A stretch of DNA of 64,000 nucleotides from contig NZ_JAQSDZ010000001.1 in NCBI RefSeq assembly GCF_029946165.1, positions 310,001 through 374,000 of the forward strand, given 5' to 3'. The stretch is from Methylotenera sp. (GTDB lineage Bacteria > Pseudomonadota > Gammaproteobacteria > Burkholderiales > Methylophilaceae). How positions within the stretch are numbered: position 1 is the first letter of the stretch; the number at the start of each line of letters is the position of its first letter. The notes beneath the pieces were generated by a model that was given only the letters and a program-made list of their open reading frames with translations, ran no database searches and was not told the origin of the DNA. Position numbers and translations under genes: made by a program. Below are positions 55,212 to 63,904 of this stretch, piece by piece.

Positions 55212-55760
55212 TTAAGCTTTTGCTGCAAATTCAGCTACACGTATTCCCAACAATTTAGCGGTTTCCAAATCGCCCTGATTAACTTCATCTGGAGAAGAAT
55301 CACTTGGCGAAGTCATTAATGCACCAGCAAAACCACCTAAAAAGTTAACATCGCCATGCTTAGACGCCTTAGTATTTGCTGGCATTAAGCCTGTTCCAAC
55401 CCAAACACCAGAATGCTGCATTGCAAGTGTGAATAAATATTGAATAGTAGAAAACTTATCGCCGTTCATTGACGCAGAATTAGTAAATCCTGCATAAATC
55501 TTATTTTTCCAAACTTGGGTAAACCACCTTTTAGAGCTGGTATCTGCAAACTTTTTAAATTGCCAACTCACCGAACCCATATATGTGGGTGAGCCCATAA
55601 TAATCGCTTTAGCAGCATCTAGCTTAACCCAATCGGGTTCAGCAATATCGCCATTAGCATCGATAGTAATCAAATCAGCTTTAGCGCCTTCAGCCACTGC
55701 TTCTGCCTGTTTTTTTGTGTGTCCATAACCACTGTGGTAAATCACTACTACATCGCTCAT
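55212..55760 (-). CDS. Flavodoxin-fold NAD(P)H oxidoreductase (WrbA/flavodoxin family)
   Basis: A 182-residue flavoprotein: N-terminal FMN-binding VVVIYHSGYGHTKKQAEAVAEG, then AIIMGSPTYMGSVSWQFKKF and AGFTNSASMNGDKFSTIQYL. Likely FMN-dependent quinone or related reductase. It is divergent from an HxlR regulator (gap 223 bp with direct repeats), which probably controls it; HxlR proteins often sense electrophiles or aldehydes. Confidence 0.88.
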   Translation of the reverse strand: MSDVVVIYHSGYGHTKKQAEAVAEGAKADLITIDANGDIAEPDWVKLDAAKAIIMGSPTYMGSVSWQFKKFADTSSKRWFTQVWKNKIYAGFTNSASMNGDKFSTIQYLFTLAMQHSGVWVGTGLMPANTKASKHGDVNFLGGFAGALMTSPSDSSPDEVNQGDLETAKLLGIRVAEFAAKA

Positions 55761-55926
55761 TATTGATTCTCCTAGTTTAGGTTCATTAAGTCTGATAATT
55801 TCATTTACATCACTTCGATGTCTGTCTGTTAGCCAACAAATGACTATATTGTTATTTAACGATTTTTAATTAACGGTTTCTTAATTAACGAAGCAAAGTA
55901 TAATCACAATAGTCACTTAAAGTAAG

Positions 55927-55953
55927 TAGGCACCAAAAACACATATAGGCACC
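55927..55953. promoter_or_regulatory. Direct repeats TAGGCACC, candidate HxlR operator
   Basis: TAGGCACC at 55927-55934 and 55946-55953, 19 bp apart (about two helical turns), in the divergent gap between the flavodoxin and HxlR genes and 31-57 bp before the HxlR ATG. A second repeated word, AATTAACG, occurs just upstream (near 55870-55900). Confidence 0.5.
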
Positions 55954-55983
55954 TTTTGTATACTATAGAGATTGAGGTTAAAC

Positions 55984-56376
55984 ATGGACGGATTCGAGAA
56001 TTTAGTCAGTGAACATCATGCATGCGCATTTAATGCCGACTGCCCAACACGCCTGATACTTAATAGAATTGCGGATAAGTGGACAGTGCTCGTCATGATA
56101 TTGCTAGAAGGTGAAACCAAACGCTTTAGCAATTTACAGCGGGAAATTGGAGGAATATCCCAAAAGATGCTCACACAAACACTGCGCGGATTAGAACGAG
56201 ATGGCTTAGTCAGCAGAAAAGTATATGCAACCGTACCGCCAAAAGTTGAATATGCCCTCACGCCGTTGGGACATACGCTTAAAGTCTTGCTTTACGCAGT
56301 TAAAACTTGGTCTGAAACTAACATTCAAGAAGTGCTGGCGGCGCAACAAGATTACGATCAATTGAATTTGAAATAA
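55984..56376 (+). CDS. HxlR family transcriptional regulator
   Basis: A 130-residue winged-helix regulator: CAFNADCPTRLILNRIADKWTVLVM, RFSNLQREIGGISQKMLTQTLRGLE, RDGLVSRKVYATVPPKVEYALTPLG. These are the HxlR hallmarks, including a redox-capable Cys (Cys16 area). ATG 55984 is chosen with GAGG upstream; a TTG at 55972 is less likely. Probably regulates the divergent flavodoxin. Confidence 0.92.
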   Translation: MDGFENLVSEHHACAFNADCPTRLILNRIADKWTVLVMILLEGETKRFSNLQREIGGISQKMLTQTLRGLERDGLVSRKVYATVPPKVEYALTPLGHTLKVLLYAVKTWSETNIQEVLAAQQDYDQLNLK

Positions 56377-56752
56377 AAAGTTAGACTCAAATATTTGCCC
56401 AGAAACCTAGTGGATATTAGCTCGCAGAGCATATATACAATTACCCAAACAGCATGGTTTTGACCTTCAATCCCCTACTACCGCGCCGAGCAGCGCAAGC
56501 TTTATGGGAGTTTTCGGCAAGCGGCTGTTTGAGCGTTAGCGAGTTTCCGCTTGCCGCCCATGAAGCTGAGCAGCGCAGGTGACAAGCGGTAGGGGGTGCT
56601 TTTTGTTTGGTTACTTTATTTTGGGCAAGCAAAATAAAGTAACTCGCCTAGAGGCGAATAGCATTATGAATAAACAAGCAGAACCTAGATTAAGAATGCT
56701 GAATCAAAAATTTTAGTTTAATCTGAGTTTGAATAGAAGTTACGGCGGGTTA
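56377..56752. other. 376-bp gene-free stretch
   Basis: It holds the structured repeat at 56471-56656 and otherwise AT-rich sequence without a convincing ORF or RNA gene. Confidence 0.6.
56471..56656. repeat. Structured intergenic repeat (long hairpin plus palindrome)
   Basis: Nested inverted repeats: CCCCTAC...GCGGTAGGGG outer arms, AAGCTTTATGGG / CCCATGAAGCTG, and perfect CGGCAAGCGG / CCGCTTGCCG, forming a hairpin over about 56471-56597. A second perfect hairpin follows, GTTACTTTATTTTG (56610-56623) / CAAAATAAAGTAAC (56630-56643), then CGCCT-AG-AGGCG. It is reminiscent of dispersed intergenic elements in betaproteobacteria. GC content differs from its flanks. Confidence 0.75.
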
Positions 56753-57274
56753 TTAATACTTCGCATATATCTCGGTTAATAAATGCAAAGCCTCATTGCG
56801 TTTTGATCTATCGTAACTATCAAGATCAACTTTTAGATTTCTTCTCTTTAACTCATCACCATAAGATAAAGAGTTCCCACGACTGTTGGTTAAATATCTA
56901 TGCTCATTTTCTGCATCCCATCTTCTTTCAGCGGCACTTTGCTGATTATGCATGTCTATATTTAACTCTCGAAACCTAATCTCTTTCTCATATGCTGACA
57001 TTCGGCTAGCTATTGACTCGCTATTAACTTCGTTAGAATTTTGAGTAGTCACATTTTTTTGAGTTATTTTTTGTGTAGTTATTTGCCTTCTCAACCCAGA
57101 GTTATCGATGACATTCGGTTCAACAATAACCTCTCCGCCTTTCATACTGGAAGAGCAAGGGGCTTCTGAATATATGATTTTATTTTGTGAATTTACACAT
57201 TTATAAATTTGAGAAAAAGCAATTTGAGGCAATAGCGAGATAACTGCAATTAAAAAATACTGTAACCGCATCAT
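56753..57274 (-). CDS. DUF4124 domain-containing periplasmic protein
   Basis: A 173-residue protein: signal peptide (FLIAVISLLPQIAFS), then the DUF4124 motif QIYKCVNSQNKIIYSEAPCSSS with two conserved Cys. The remainder is charged and helical (YEKEIRFRELNIDMHNQQSAAERRW). DUF4124 proteins are common in betaproteobacteria and of unknown function. It follows rimO on the same strand by 49 bp. Confidence 0.85.
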   Translation of the reverse strand: MMRLQYFLIAVISLLPQIAFSQIYKCVNSQNKIIYSEAPCSSSMKGGEVIVEPNVIDNSGLRRQITTQKITQKNVTTQNSNEVNSESIASRMSAYEKEIRFRELNIDMHNQQSAAERRWDAENEHRYLTNSRGNSLSYGDELKRRNLKVDLDSYDRSKRNEALHLLTEIYAKY

Positions 57275-57323
57275 TTGTCCAATTCCATAAATTTTAAGAG
57301 TTAATTCATTCCAGTGTTAAGTT

Positions 57324-58661
57324 CTACCCGCGTGGTGGCCCACCCCTCAAATCATGACCATCCGCACTATAAATCTCAACTTCAACGAAATCACCTGGTG
57401 TTAAACCATCAGCGTCTTCCATATACACCACACCATCAATCTCTGGCGCGTCGGCTTTAGTACGCCCTATCGCTTCAACATTCCCTTCAGAATCTTGCAC
57501 AATTTCATCGACTAATACAGTTTGAATACTGCCGATTTTGTTGTGTAATTTAGCCGCGCTAATGCGCTCTTGCACGGCCATAAAGCGGCTTAAGCGCTCT
57601 TGCTTAACTTCTTCTGGCACTTGGTCTGGCAGCTCATTGGCTTTTGCGCCATCCACTGCGGAATACGCAAAACAGCCTACTCTATCCAATTGCGCTTCTT
57701 CTAAGAAGTCTAGCAACATTTGAAAGTCATCTTCCGTTTCACCTGGGAAGCCTGCAATGAAGGTACTACGCACAGTAATATCCGGACAGATTTCGCGCCA
57801 TGCTTTAATGCGAGCAAGGTTATTCTCCGCATGTGCTGGGCGTTTCATAGCTTTTAAAATACGTGGACTGGCATGCTGAAATGGCACATCCAAATAAGGC
57901 AGAATCAAGCCATCTGCCATTAAAGGAATCACTTCGTCCACGTGCGGATATGGGTAAACATAGTGCAAGCGCGTCCAAACGCCCAAGTCGCTCAAACTTT
58001 GGCAGAGCTCTGTCATGCGTGTTTTTACGGGGCGGCCGTTCCAAAAACCTGGGCGATATTTAACATCTACGCCATAAGCAGAAGTATCTTGTGAGATGAC
58101 TAAAATCTCACTCACCCCAGCTTTGACTAAGTTTTCAGCCTCGTTTAACACTTCGCCAATTGGGCGGCTGACTAAATCACCGCGCATGCTTGGAATAATA
58201 CAGAAGCTACAACGGTGGTTACAGCCTTCTGAAATCTTTAAATATGCATAATGGCTTGGTGTTAGGCGGATACCTTGTGGTGGGACTAAATCGATAAATG
58301 GCTCGTGCAATTTTGGCAAATTAGCATGCACGGCTGTCATCACTTCTTCTAATGCATGCGGCCCGGTAACAGCTAGCACGCTTGGGTGCGCAGCTTCCAC
58401 CACGCCTTTTTTCGCGCCTAAGCAGCCAGTCACAATCACCTTGCCATTTTTGGCAATCGCTTCGCCAATAGCATCTAGCGATTCTTCTACCGCGCTATCA
58501 ATAAAGCCGCAGGTATTAACTACCACTAAATCGGCATCTTCATAACTGCCAGAAATTTCATAGCCTTCTGCACGCAATTGGGTGAGAATACGCTCTGCAT
58601 CTGAGCCCGCTTTAGGGCAACCGAGAGAGACGAAGCCAACTTTTGGATTTGATAAACTCAT
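57324..58661 (-). CDS. rimO: Ribosomal protein S12 methylthiotransferase
   Basis: A 445-residue radical-SAM enzyme: N-terminal MTTase domain with Cys15, Cys51 and Cys80 for the auxiliary cluster; radical-[11 protein letters not shown] (Cys147, Cys151, Cys154); C-terminal TRAM domain. It methylthiolates Asp of S12. The motif [16 protein letters not shown] and [19 protein letters not shown] fit RimO. ATG 58661 is preferred to the GTG at 58673. Confidence 0.96.
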   Translation of the reverse strand: MSLSNPKVGFVSLGCPKAGSDAERILTQLRAEGYEISGSYEDADLVVVNTCGFIDSAVEESLDAIGEAIAKNGKVIVTGCLGAKKGVVEAAHPSVLAVTGPHALEEVMTAVHANLPKLHEPFIDLVPPQGIRLTPSHYAYLKISEGCNHRCSFCIIPSMRGDLVSRPIGEVLNEAENLVKAGVSEILVISQDTSAYGVDVKYRPGFWNGRPVKTRMTELCQSLSDLGVWTRLHYVYPYPHVDEVIPLMADGLILPYLDVPFQHASPRILKAMKRPAHAENNLARIKAWREICPDITVRSTFIAGFPGETEDDFQMLLDFLEEAQLDRVGCFAYSAVDGAKANELPDQVPEEVKQERLSRFMAVQERISAAKLHNKIGSIQTVLVDEIVQDSEGNVEAIGRTKADAPEIDGVVYMEDADGLTPGDFVEVEIYSADGHDLRGGPPRG

Positions 58662-58754
58662 TATAAAACTCACATTTCTAATTTAAATAGGGTGAAACTA
58701 AAATTAAAACGTCTAGACATATAGTGACGATGTTTTAATTTTTTAAAAATTTAT

Positions 58755-58997
58755 ATGTACATTATTGCAATTGCTTGGCTTTATGTCGTCACATTAATGG
58801 CGGCTTCCGAAAAAACGTTAACGGCTGGACTACTTACCTTTGTATTTTATGGCTTATTACCTTGCGCTTTACTACTTTGGATATTGGGTGTTAACCATAG
58901 ACGCTTCAAAAAACATCAACAGTCTTTACAACAAGAATTTTTACTCGAGGAAGAAGTGAGCAAGCAAGATAGTGCTGACACCAATCGAAATCAGTAA
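58755..58997 (+). CDS. Small two-TM membrane protein
   Basis: An 80-residue protein with two hydrophobic segments (IIAIAWLYVVTLMAAS and LLTFVFYGLLPCALLLWILG) and a charged C-terminal tail (HRRFKKHQQSLQQEFLLEEE). No known family recognised with certainty. Its last 57 bp overlap the 3' end of the ZIP transporter gene on the opposite strand. Confidence 0.65.
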   Translation: MYIIAIAWLYVVTLMAASEKTLTAGLLTFVFYGLLPCALLLWILGVNHRRFKKHQQSLQQEFLLEEEVSKQDSADTNRNQ

Positions 58998-59846
58998 TAC
59001 TTGCGCAATGGTGGCTTTTAATTCTGTGCGTTTGTGCAAACCTGGAATTAAATCTGCCACTGCCACGTAAAGCAAACTTGATGCCGCTAAAGCTAAAATA
59101 ACAGGAATCCAGCTTTGCACATATTGCAACGCAAAGTAAGCAATCAACCCGCCGACCATCGTCGCCACGCTTGAAACCAAGTTGAAAATTAAAGCCTGTT
59201 TTTTTGTGTAGCCTGAATGTAGCAATATTAGGAAATCACCCACTTCTTGCGGAATTTCATGCGCGATAATCGCCAATGCTGTTACTACCCCAAGCTTAAT
59301 ATCCGCTGTAAATGCGGCAGCTATCAAAATACCATCAATAAAATTATGAAAAGTATCGCCTATCATAATCATTAAGCCGCTTCTGCCGCCATCGTGTGAA
59401 TGAGAATGGCTGTGTACATCGCTAAGTAAAATAGTTGGTTGTTGTGCATTAACAGCGCGATATTTGGCGCCGCCTTCTTTTTCTGGGTGTGTGACTGGGC
59501 AATTCTCTTCGGTATGTACCGCATGTACTTCGCAATGGTCGCCGTGACAATGGCGCCAAATGACCAATTTCTCTAATACAAAAAATAACAATAAGCCAAA
59601 TAATAGCGTTGCTGAAACTGTTTCCACGCTACCTGCAATACTAAATGCATGCGGCAAAATCTCTAAAAATACTGCACCTAACATAGCGCCAATCGCATAG
59701 CTCACCAACATAGGCACCCATGAAATGCGAACGTTGAGTGCAAACAATGCAGCCAAACAAACGCTTAATATTCCGCCCAATAAACTGGATAGAACAATCC
59801 AGCTTAGTACAGATAACGGTGCAGAATTAATAGCGAGGTTTAACAT
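58941..59846 (-). CDS. ZIP family metal transporter
   Basis: A 301-residue membrane protein of eight helices. TM4-5 metal site: HNFIDGILIAAAF and IIAHEIPQEVGDFLILLHSG. A cytoplasmic His-rich loop (VHSHSHSHDGG) and another His/Cys cluster (WRHCHGDHCEVHAVH) could bind metal. ZIP proteins move Zn or Fe inward. The 3' end overlaps the 58755 gene. Confidence 0.93.
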   Translation of the reverse strand: MLNLAINSAPLSVLSWIVLSSLLGGILSVCLAALFALNVRISWVPMLVSYAIGAMLGAVFLEILPHAFSIAGSVETVSATLLFGLLLFFVLEKLVIWRHCHGDHCEVHAVHTEENCPVTHPEKEGGAKYRAVNAQQPTILLSDVHSHSHSHDGGRSGLMIMIGDTFHNFIDGILIAAAFTADIKLGVVTALAIIAHEIPQEVGDFLILLHSGYTKKQALIFNLVSSVATMVGGLIAYFALQYVQSWIPVILALAASSLLYVAVADLIPGLHKRTELKATIAQVLLISIGVSTILLAHFFLE

Positions 59847-60009
59847 AGAGTTTTAAATAAGGCTTAAAAGGTGATCTAAACAAACTAACGAAGTGTGCAT
59901 TATACTGAATATATACAAGCAAAGTCTTAGTCGTATTTGATTGCTTGTTAAAACCTTAATCACCCCAACATAATGCGATATATCAATCAATTAGCACAAT
60001 TAAATTTAC

Positions 60010-60801
60010 ATGATGAAAACCGCTGAAAATATCACGCGCATGCCAGCCATCTTTATTGGGCACGGCAACCCCATGAATGCGATAACAGACAATCCATATC
60101 GTGAGGCTTGGCTAGCTTTGGGTAAGCGCTTGCCTAAACCAAACGCAATACTATGCATTTCCGCACATTGGCAAACGCGCGGCACACAAGTTTGTGCAGT
60201 AGAAAATCCACAAACCATCCATGATTTTGGCGGTTTCCCAGCAGAGCTATTCGCTCAGCAATACCCTGCGCCAGGCTCGCCTAAATACGCAAAAATGCTC
60301 TGCGATTTATTTCCTGCCAATCAAATAACCAGTACATTAGATTGGGGTTTAGATCATGGCGCTTGGACAGTTCTACAATCTCTTTTCCCTGAAGCTGACG
60401 TGCCAGTTTTTCAGCTTAGTTTAGATATGAATCTAAACTTTGCGCAACATTTCAAGCTGGCCAAGCAATTAGCTAGCCTACGTGAACAAGGCGTAATGAT
60501 TATAGCTAGCGGCAACATCGTGCATAATTTGGGCAAACTCGACATGCAAGGCAAAACGGCTGAATGGACTATTGCATTTGATGATTACATTAAAAAAGCG
60601 CTGGAATCAGAAGAAGAGACCGCATTAATAGATATAGCTCTCGCAGGCGACTCAGCAAGATTTGCAGTGCCTACAGATGAGCATTACTTGCCTTTGTTGT
60701 ACATTGCCGCAGTTAAGCATGCCAACGACAATATGCAATTCTTAACAGAAAGTTTTGATTTAGGTGCTTTGAGTATGCGTAGCGTAATTTACAGCAGTTA
60801 A
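60010..60801 (+). CDS. 4,5-DOPA dioxygenase extradiol-like protein (YgiD family)
   Basis: A 263-residue LigB-fold protein: MPAIFIGHGNPMNAI, AHWQTRGTQVCAVE, LDWGLDHGAWTVLQSLFP and IIASGNIVHNLG hold the metal and catalytic His residues. Family enzymes open catecholic rings, but the bacterial substrate is uncertain. Two adjacent ATGs. Its TAA overlaps the pgeF stop (TTAA) at 60798-60801. Confidence 0.88.
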   Translation: MMKTAENITRMPAIFIGHGNPMNAITDNPYREAWLALGKRLPKPNAILCISAHWQTRGTQVCAVENPQTIHDFGGFPAELFAQQYPAPGSPKYAKMLCDLFPANQITSTLDWGLDHGAWTVLQSLFPEADVPVFQLSLDMNLNFAQHFKLAKQLASLREQGVMIIASGNIVHNLGKLDMQGKTAEWTIAFDDYIKKALESEEETALIDIALAGDSARFAVPTDEHYLPLLYIAAVKHANDNMQFLTESFDLGALSMRSVIYSS

Positions 60802-61571
60802 TTATCTAGCCAAATCAAACTAGCCATGCGACCAGTCACATTATCTCGCCTGAATGAGAAAAAGCGCGCTTCATCGGTATAAGTGCAGAAATCCTCATTA
60901 ACGCTACCGCCGTAAATTTGCGTAACGCCCACATTTTTTAAGCGTTGCTGCGCGATTAAATACATATTGCAAAGCCACTTTTGGTTTTCTTTATGGTCGC
61001 CGTGCGGCTTGAATGCTTGCTCAGCATGAGAATCATGCTGCATAAATTGCTGCCTGACTTCTTCGCCCACTTCAAAAGCATCGGGGCCAATCGCAGGGCC
61101 AAGCCAAGCTAAAATCTCGCTTTTTTCAACGGGAAGTTTATTAACTGCCGCTTCAATAACACCATCACACAAACCGCGCCAACCTGCATGTACAGCTGCA
61201 ACCACCGTTCCAGCCTTGTCACACAACAATACAGGCAAACAGTCTGCCGTCATCGTGACGCAAACCACGTTCGCTTGAGTGGTAAACGCCGCATCAGCAT
61301 TTTGCAAACAAGTGCTTTGTGCAGCGTCAATTACTTCAACGCCGTGCACTTGATTCACCCACACTGGCTCACTAGGTAAATATGGACTTAATAATTGACG
61401 ATTTTTGGCAACGGCGATCGCATCATCACCAACATGCGCACCTAAATTCAAACTCGCATAAGGGGCCAAGCTAACGCCACCTAAGCGAGTTGTTTGCAAT
61501 GCCTTAACATTGGCTGGTGCAGGCCAGTTTGGGACTATGAAATTTAAATCAGGAAAATGCAAATCAGACAT
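60798..61571 (-). CDS. pgeF: Purine nucleoside phosphorylase YfiH/PgeF (laccase-domain)
   Basis: A 257-residue DUF152/laccase-domain protein: VWVNQVHGVEVID, MTADCLPVLLCD, AAVHAGWRGLCDGVIEAAV, with the Cys/His metal residues. Members act on purine nucleosides and edit peptidoglycan stem precursors (PgeF). It follows rluD by 5 bp, the usual rluD-pgeF pair. Confidence 0.9.
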   Translation of the reverse strand: MSDLHFPDLNFIVPNWPAPANVKALQTTRLGGVSLAPYASLNLGAHVGDDAIAVAKNRQLLSPYLPSEPVWVNQVHGVEVIDAAQSTCLQNADAAFTTQANVVCVTMTADCLPVLLCDKAGTVVAAVHAGWRGLCDGVIEAAVNKLPVEKSEILAWLGPAIGPDAFEVGEEVRQQFMQHDSHAEQAFKPHGDHKENQKWLCNMYLIAQQRLKNVGVTQIYGGSVNEDFCTYTDEARFFSFRRDNVTGRMASLIWLDN

Positions 61572-61576
61572 AGCAT

Positions 61577-62668
61577 TTACTCTTCGTCTTCGAGTTCCAA
61601 ATCATCATCTTCATCAAAGTCTTCATCGTCCTCATAATCTTCATCAGAAAGATAAGGCTCAGAACTAAACTCAAACTCTTCTTCATCGTCGTTACGTGGA
61701 TCTTCATGACGCATGGCTTCTAGCAAAGCTTTCATATCATCGGCCAGCTCAATTTGCCATTCCATAAACTCATTAGTAGCTGGGTGCATTAAACCAAGCT
61801 TAATCGCATGTAAGGCTTGTCTGTTGAATTGACTGACTTCATCACGTAAAGTTTGTGTCATCACGCGGATAGGAATAATCCCACGGAAGCCATACACAGG
61901 GTCACCCACGATAGGCGCTTTTAACGACTGCATGTGTACGCGAATCTGATGGGTACGGCCTGTTTCCAAATTACAACGCAAATAAGTTTGCACTGAAAAA
62001 CGTTCTAATATTTCATAACGCGTAATGGCTGGCTTACCCATGCGATTAAGCGCCATTTTTGTACGTGAACGCGGGTCACGACCAATGGCTTGATCTACCA
62101 CGCCGTTACGCCATAACTGCCCCCAGACAATAGCGCGATATTCACGCTTCACTGTACGCGCCTGCAACTGGCGAACTAAATTAGTTTGTGCAGCTAAGGT
62201 TTTTGCTACCACTAATATGCCGCTAGTGTCTTTGTCTAGCCTGTGCACAATACCAGCGCGCGGCACATCTTTTAATTCAGGCGCATGAAATAAAAGTGCA
62301 TTGAGTAGCGTTCCGCCCCAATTTCCCGCGGCAGGATGCACTACCATACCGGCAGGCTTATTAATGATTATGATATGATCATCTTCGAAAACGATGTCCA
62401 GCGGAATATCTTCTGCCACATAAGCGTAGTTTTCTGGTTTTGCTTGTACTTGCACAATCACCTGCTCGCCGCCCCACACTTTGGTCTTAGAGGTGCTTGG
62501 TAAATTGTCTACAGTGACCAAGCCTTCTTTAATCCAAGTTTGTAAACGTGAACGTGAATGTTCAGGCAACATGCGTTGCAAAGCAACATCTAAGCGTAAT
62601 CCGCCTAAATCATTTGAAATAGTTAGTGTAAGAGTATTATTAAGAGGTTGTGGAGTAGCGTCTGTCAT
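61577..62668 (-). CDS. rluD: 23S rRNA pseudouridine synthase RluD
   Basis: A 363-residue enzyme: S4 domain (about 24-75) and catalytic motif VHRLDKDTSGILV with Asp145, plus LETGRTHQIRVH. RluD makes the helix-69 pseudouridines. The last 42 residues are unusually acidic (DDEEEFEFSSEP, YEDDEDFDEDDDLELEDEE), an extension relative to E. coli RluD (326 aa). It is divergent from bamD (40-bp gap) and followed by pgeF, a conserved layout. Confidence 0.95.
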   Translation of the reverse strand: MTDATPQPLNNTLTLTISNDLGGLRLDVALQRMLPEHSRSRLQTWIKEGLVTVDNLPSTSKTKVWGGEQVIVQVQAKPENYAYVAEDIPLDIVFEDDHIIIINKPAGMVVHPAAGNWGGTLLNALLFHAPELKDVPRAGIVHRLDKDTSGILVVAKTLAAQTNLVRQLQARTVKREYRAIVWGQLWRNGVVDQAIGRDPRSRTKMALNRMGKPAITRYEILERFSVQTYLRCNLETGRTHQIRVHMQSLKAPIVGDPVYGFRGIIPIRVMTQTLRDEVSQFNRQALHAIKLGLMHPATNEFMEWQIELADDMKALLEAMRHEDPRNDDEEEFEFSSEPYLSDEDYEDDEDFDEDDDLELEDEE

Positions 62669-62708
62669 CGGTTATAATTATTACTAATTTCTTAAAATAG
62701 GTTTCGGC

Positions 62709-63518
62709 ATGAAGTATATCTTAATTTTAATGTTCGCCTTGTTAATCAATGGTTGCGCTATATTTGGTGCCCCAACAGAGTTGGATGATACAAAAGGCTT
62801 AACTGCGGAACGTATTTACCAAATGGGTTCCGAGAAAATGCGCGATAAAGACTATGATAAAGCCATTCTCTATTTTGGCAAGCTAGAATCTCGCTATCCC
62901 AATGGACGCTTCGCAGCCCAAGCACAGCTTGAAATAGCATATGCTCACTTTAAAAAACAAGACCCAGTCTTATCTGTTGCAGCCGCTGATCGCTTCATTA
63001 AACTACATCCTAATCATCCTAACGTTGACTATGCTTACTATCTAAAAGGTTTAGCGGTATTTAACGAACGTGGCGTTATTGAAAAACTCACCAAACAACA
63101 AATTAGCGATCGTGATCCACGTTCATTACGTGATTCTTTTGTGACCTTTAAAGATTTAGTCACACGTTATCCAAATAGCAAATATGCAAAAGATGCAACG
63201 CAACGCATGGTTTACCTTTCAAATAGTTTATCAGAGCATGAATTAGATGTAGCTAATTACTACATGAAACGCCAAGCTTATTTAGCCGCAATTAATCGTT
63301 GTAAATATGTGTTGGAATACTACCCACAAACTCCAGGTGTTGAGCAGGCTTTAGTCACTATGGTTAGCGCTTATGATTTAATGGGCTTAGATGACCTTAA
63401 AAAGGATACCATGCGCATTTTAGAAACAAACTACCCAAAGAGTGCACTATTAGGTAAGGGAGCACCTACAGACGAACGCGTATGGTGGAAGTTTTGGGAA
63501 AGCATGTACACAAAATAA
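62709..63518 (+). CDS. bamD: Outer-membrane assembly lipoprotein BamD
   Basis: A 269-residue lipoprotein: lipobox INGC (Cys16), then five TPR-like repeats (AERIYQMGSEKMRDKDYDKAI, YYLKGLAVFNERG, RQAYLAAINRCKYVLEYYP). Essential part of the BAM complex that folds outer-membrane proteins. Divergent from rluD as in other proteobacteria. Confidence 0.95.
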   Translation: MKYILILMFALLINGCAIFGAPTELDDTKGLTAERIYQMGSEKMRDKDYDKAILYFGKLESRYPNGRFAAQAQLEIAYAHFKKQDPVLSVAAADRFIKLHPNHPNVDYAYYLKGLAVFNERGVIEKLTKQQISDRDPRSLRDSFVTFKDLVTRYPNSKYAKDATQRMVYLSNSLSEHELDVANYYMKRQAYLAAINRCKYVLEYYPQTPGVEQALVTMVSAYDLMGLDDLKKDTMRILETNYPKSALLGKGAPTDERVWWKFWESMYTK

Positions 63519-63560
63519 TATTCTTAATGAACTTTTTAAGAATATGTACAACAAAAAGGC

Positions 63561-63893
63561 ATGGATTACTTTAAAAAATTGCCTGAATCCGTTCGGTCAC
63601 CCTCTGGCTTAGAATGGATTTTGCTTAAAAAAATACCTAGAATATTTTTAATAACCGCCTTTGTGCCTTGTGCCGTGATATTAAGCCTGTATTTATGGAA
63701 TGATGTATTAAATGCAGAGCAATTAAAAATTGTTTTTCAATGTCTAGGCGTGCTATTTAGCATTTGGTTTTTTATTGGTGCTCTAACTATTGGCTGCATA
63801 CTAGTCATATTAATGAAAGGGCCAGCTTACGTAGCTGACCCTTATGAACTCCCCACAGAGAACGAATCTCTTGAAAACAATACAAAGCTATAG
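63561..63893 (+). CDS. Hypothetical inner-membrane protein, two TM helices
   Basis: A 110-residue protein: polar N-terminus (DYFKKLPESVRSPSGLEW), two hydrophobic helices (FLITAFVPCAVILSLYLW and VLFSIWFFIGALTIGCILVIL), acidic C-terminus. Forty-two bases after bamD. Function not known. Confidence 0.65.
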   Translation: MDYFKKLPESVRSPSGLEWILLKKIPRIFLITAFVPCAVILSLYLWNDVLNAEQLKIVFQCLGVLFSIWFFIGALTIGCILVILMKGPAYVADPYELPTENESLENNTKL

Positions 63894-63904
63894 CTAATAA
63901 AAAT

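Noticed and set aside
56441..56632. 63-residue minus-strand ORF inside the intergenic repeat
   Set aside because: It falls wholly within inverted repeats and has no coding-like composition or ribosome site.
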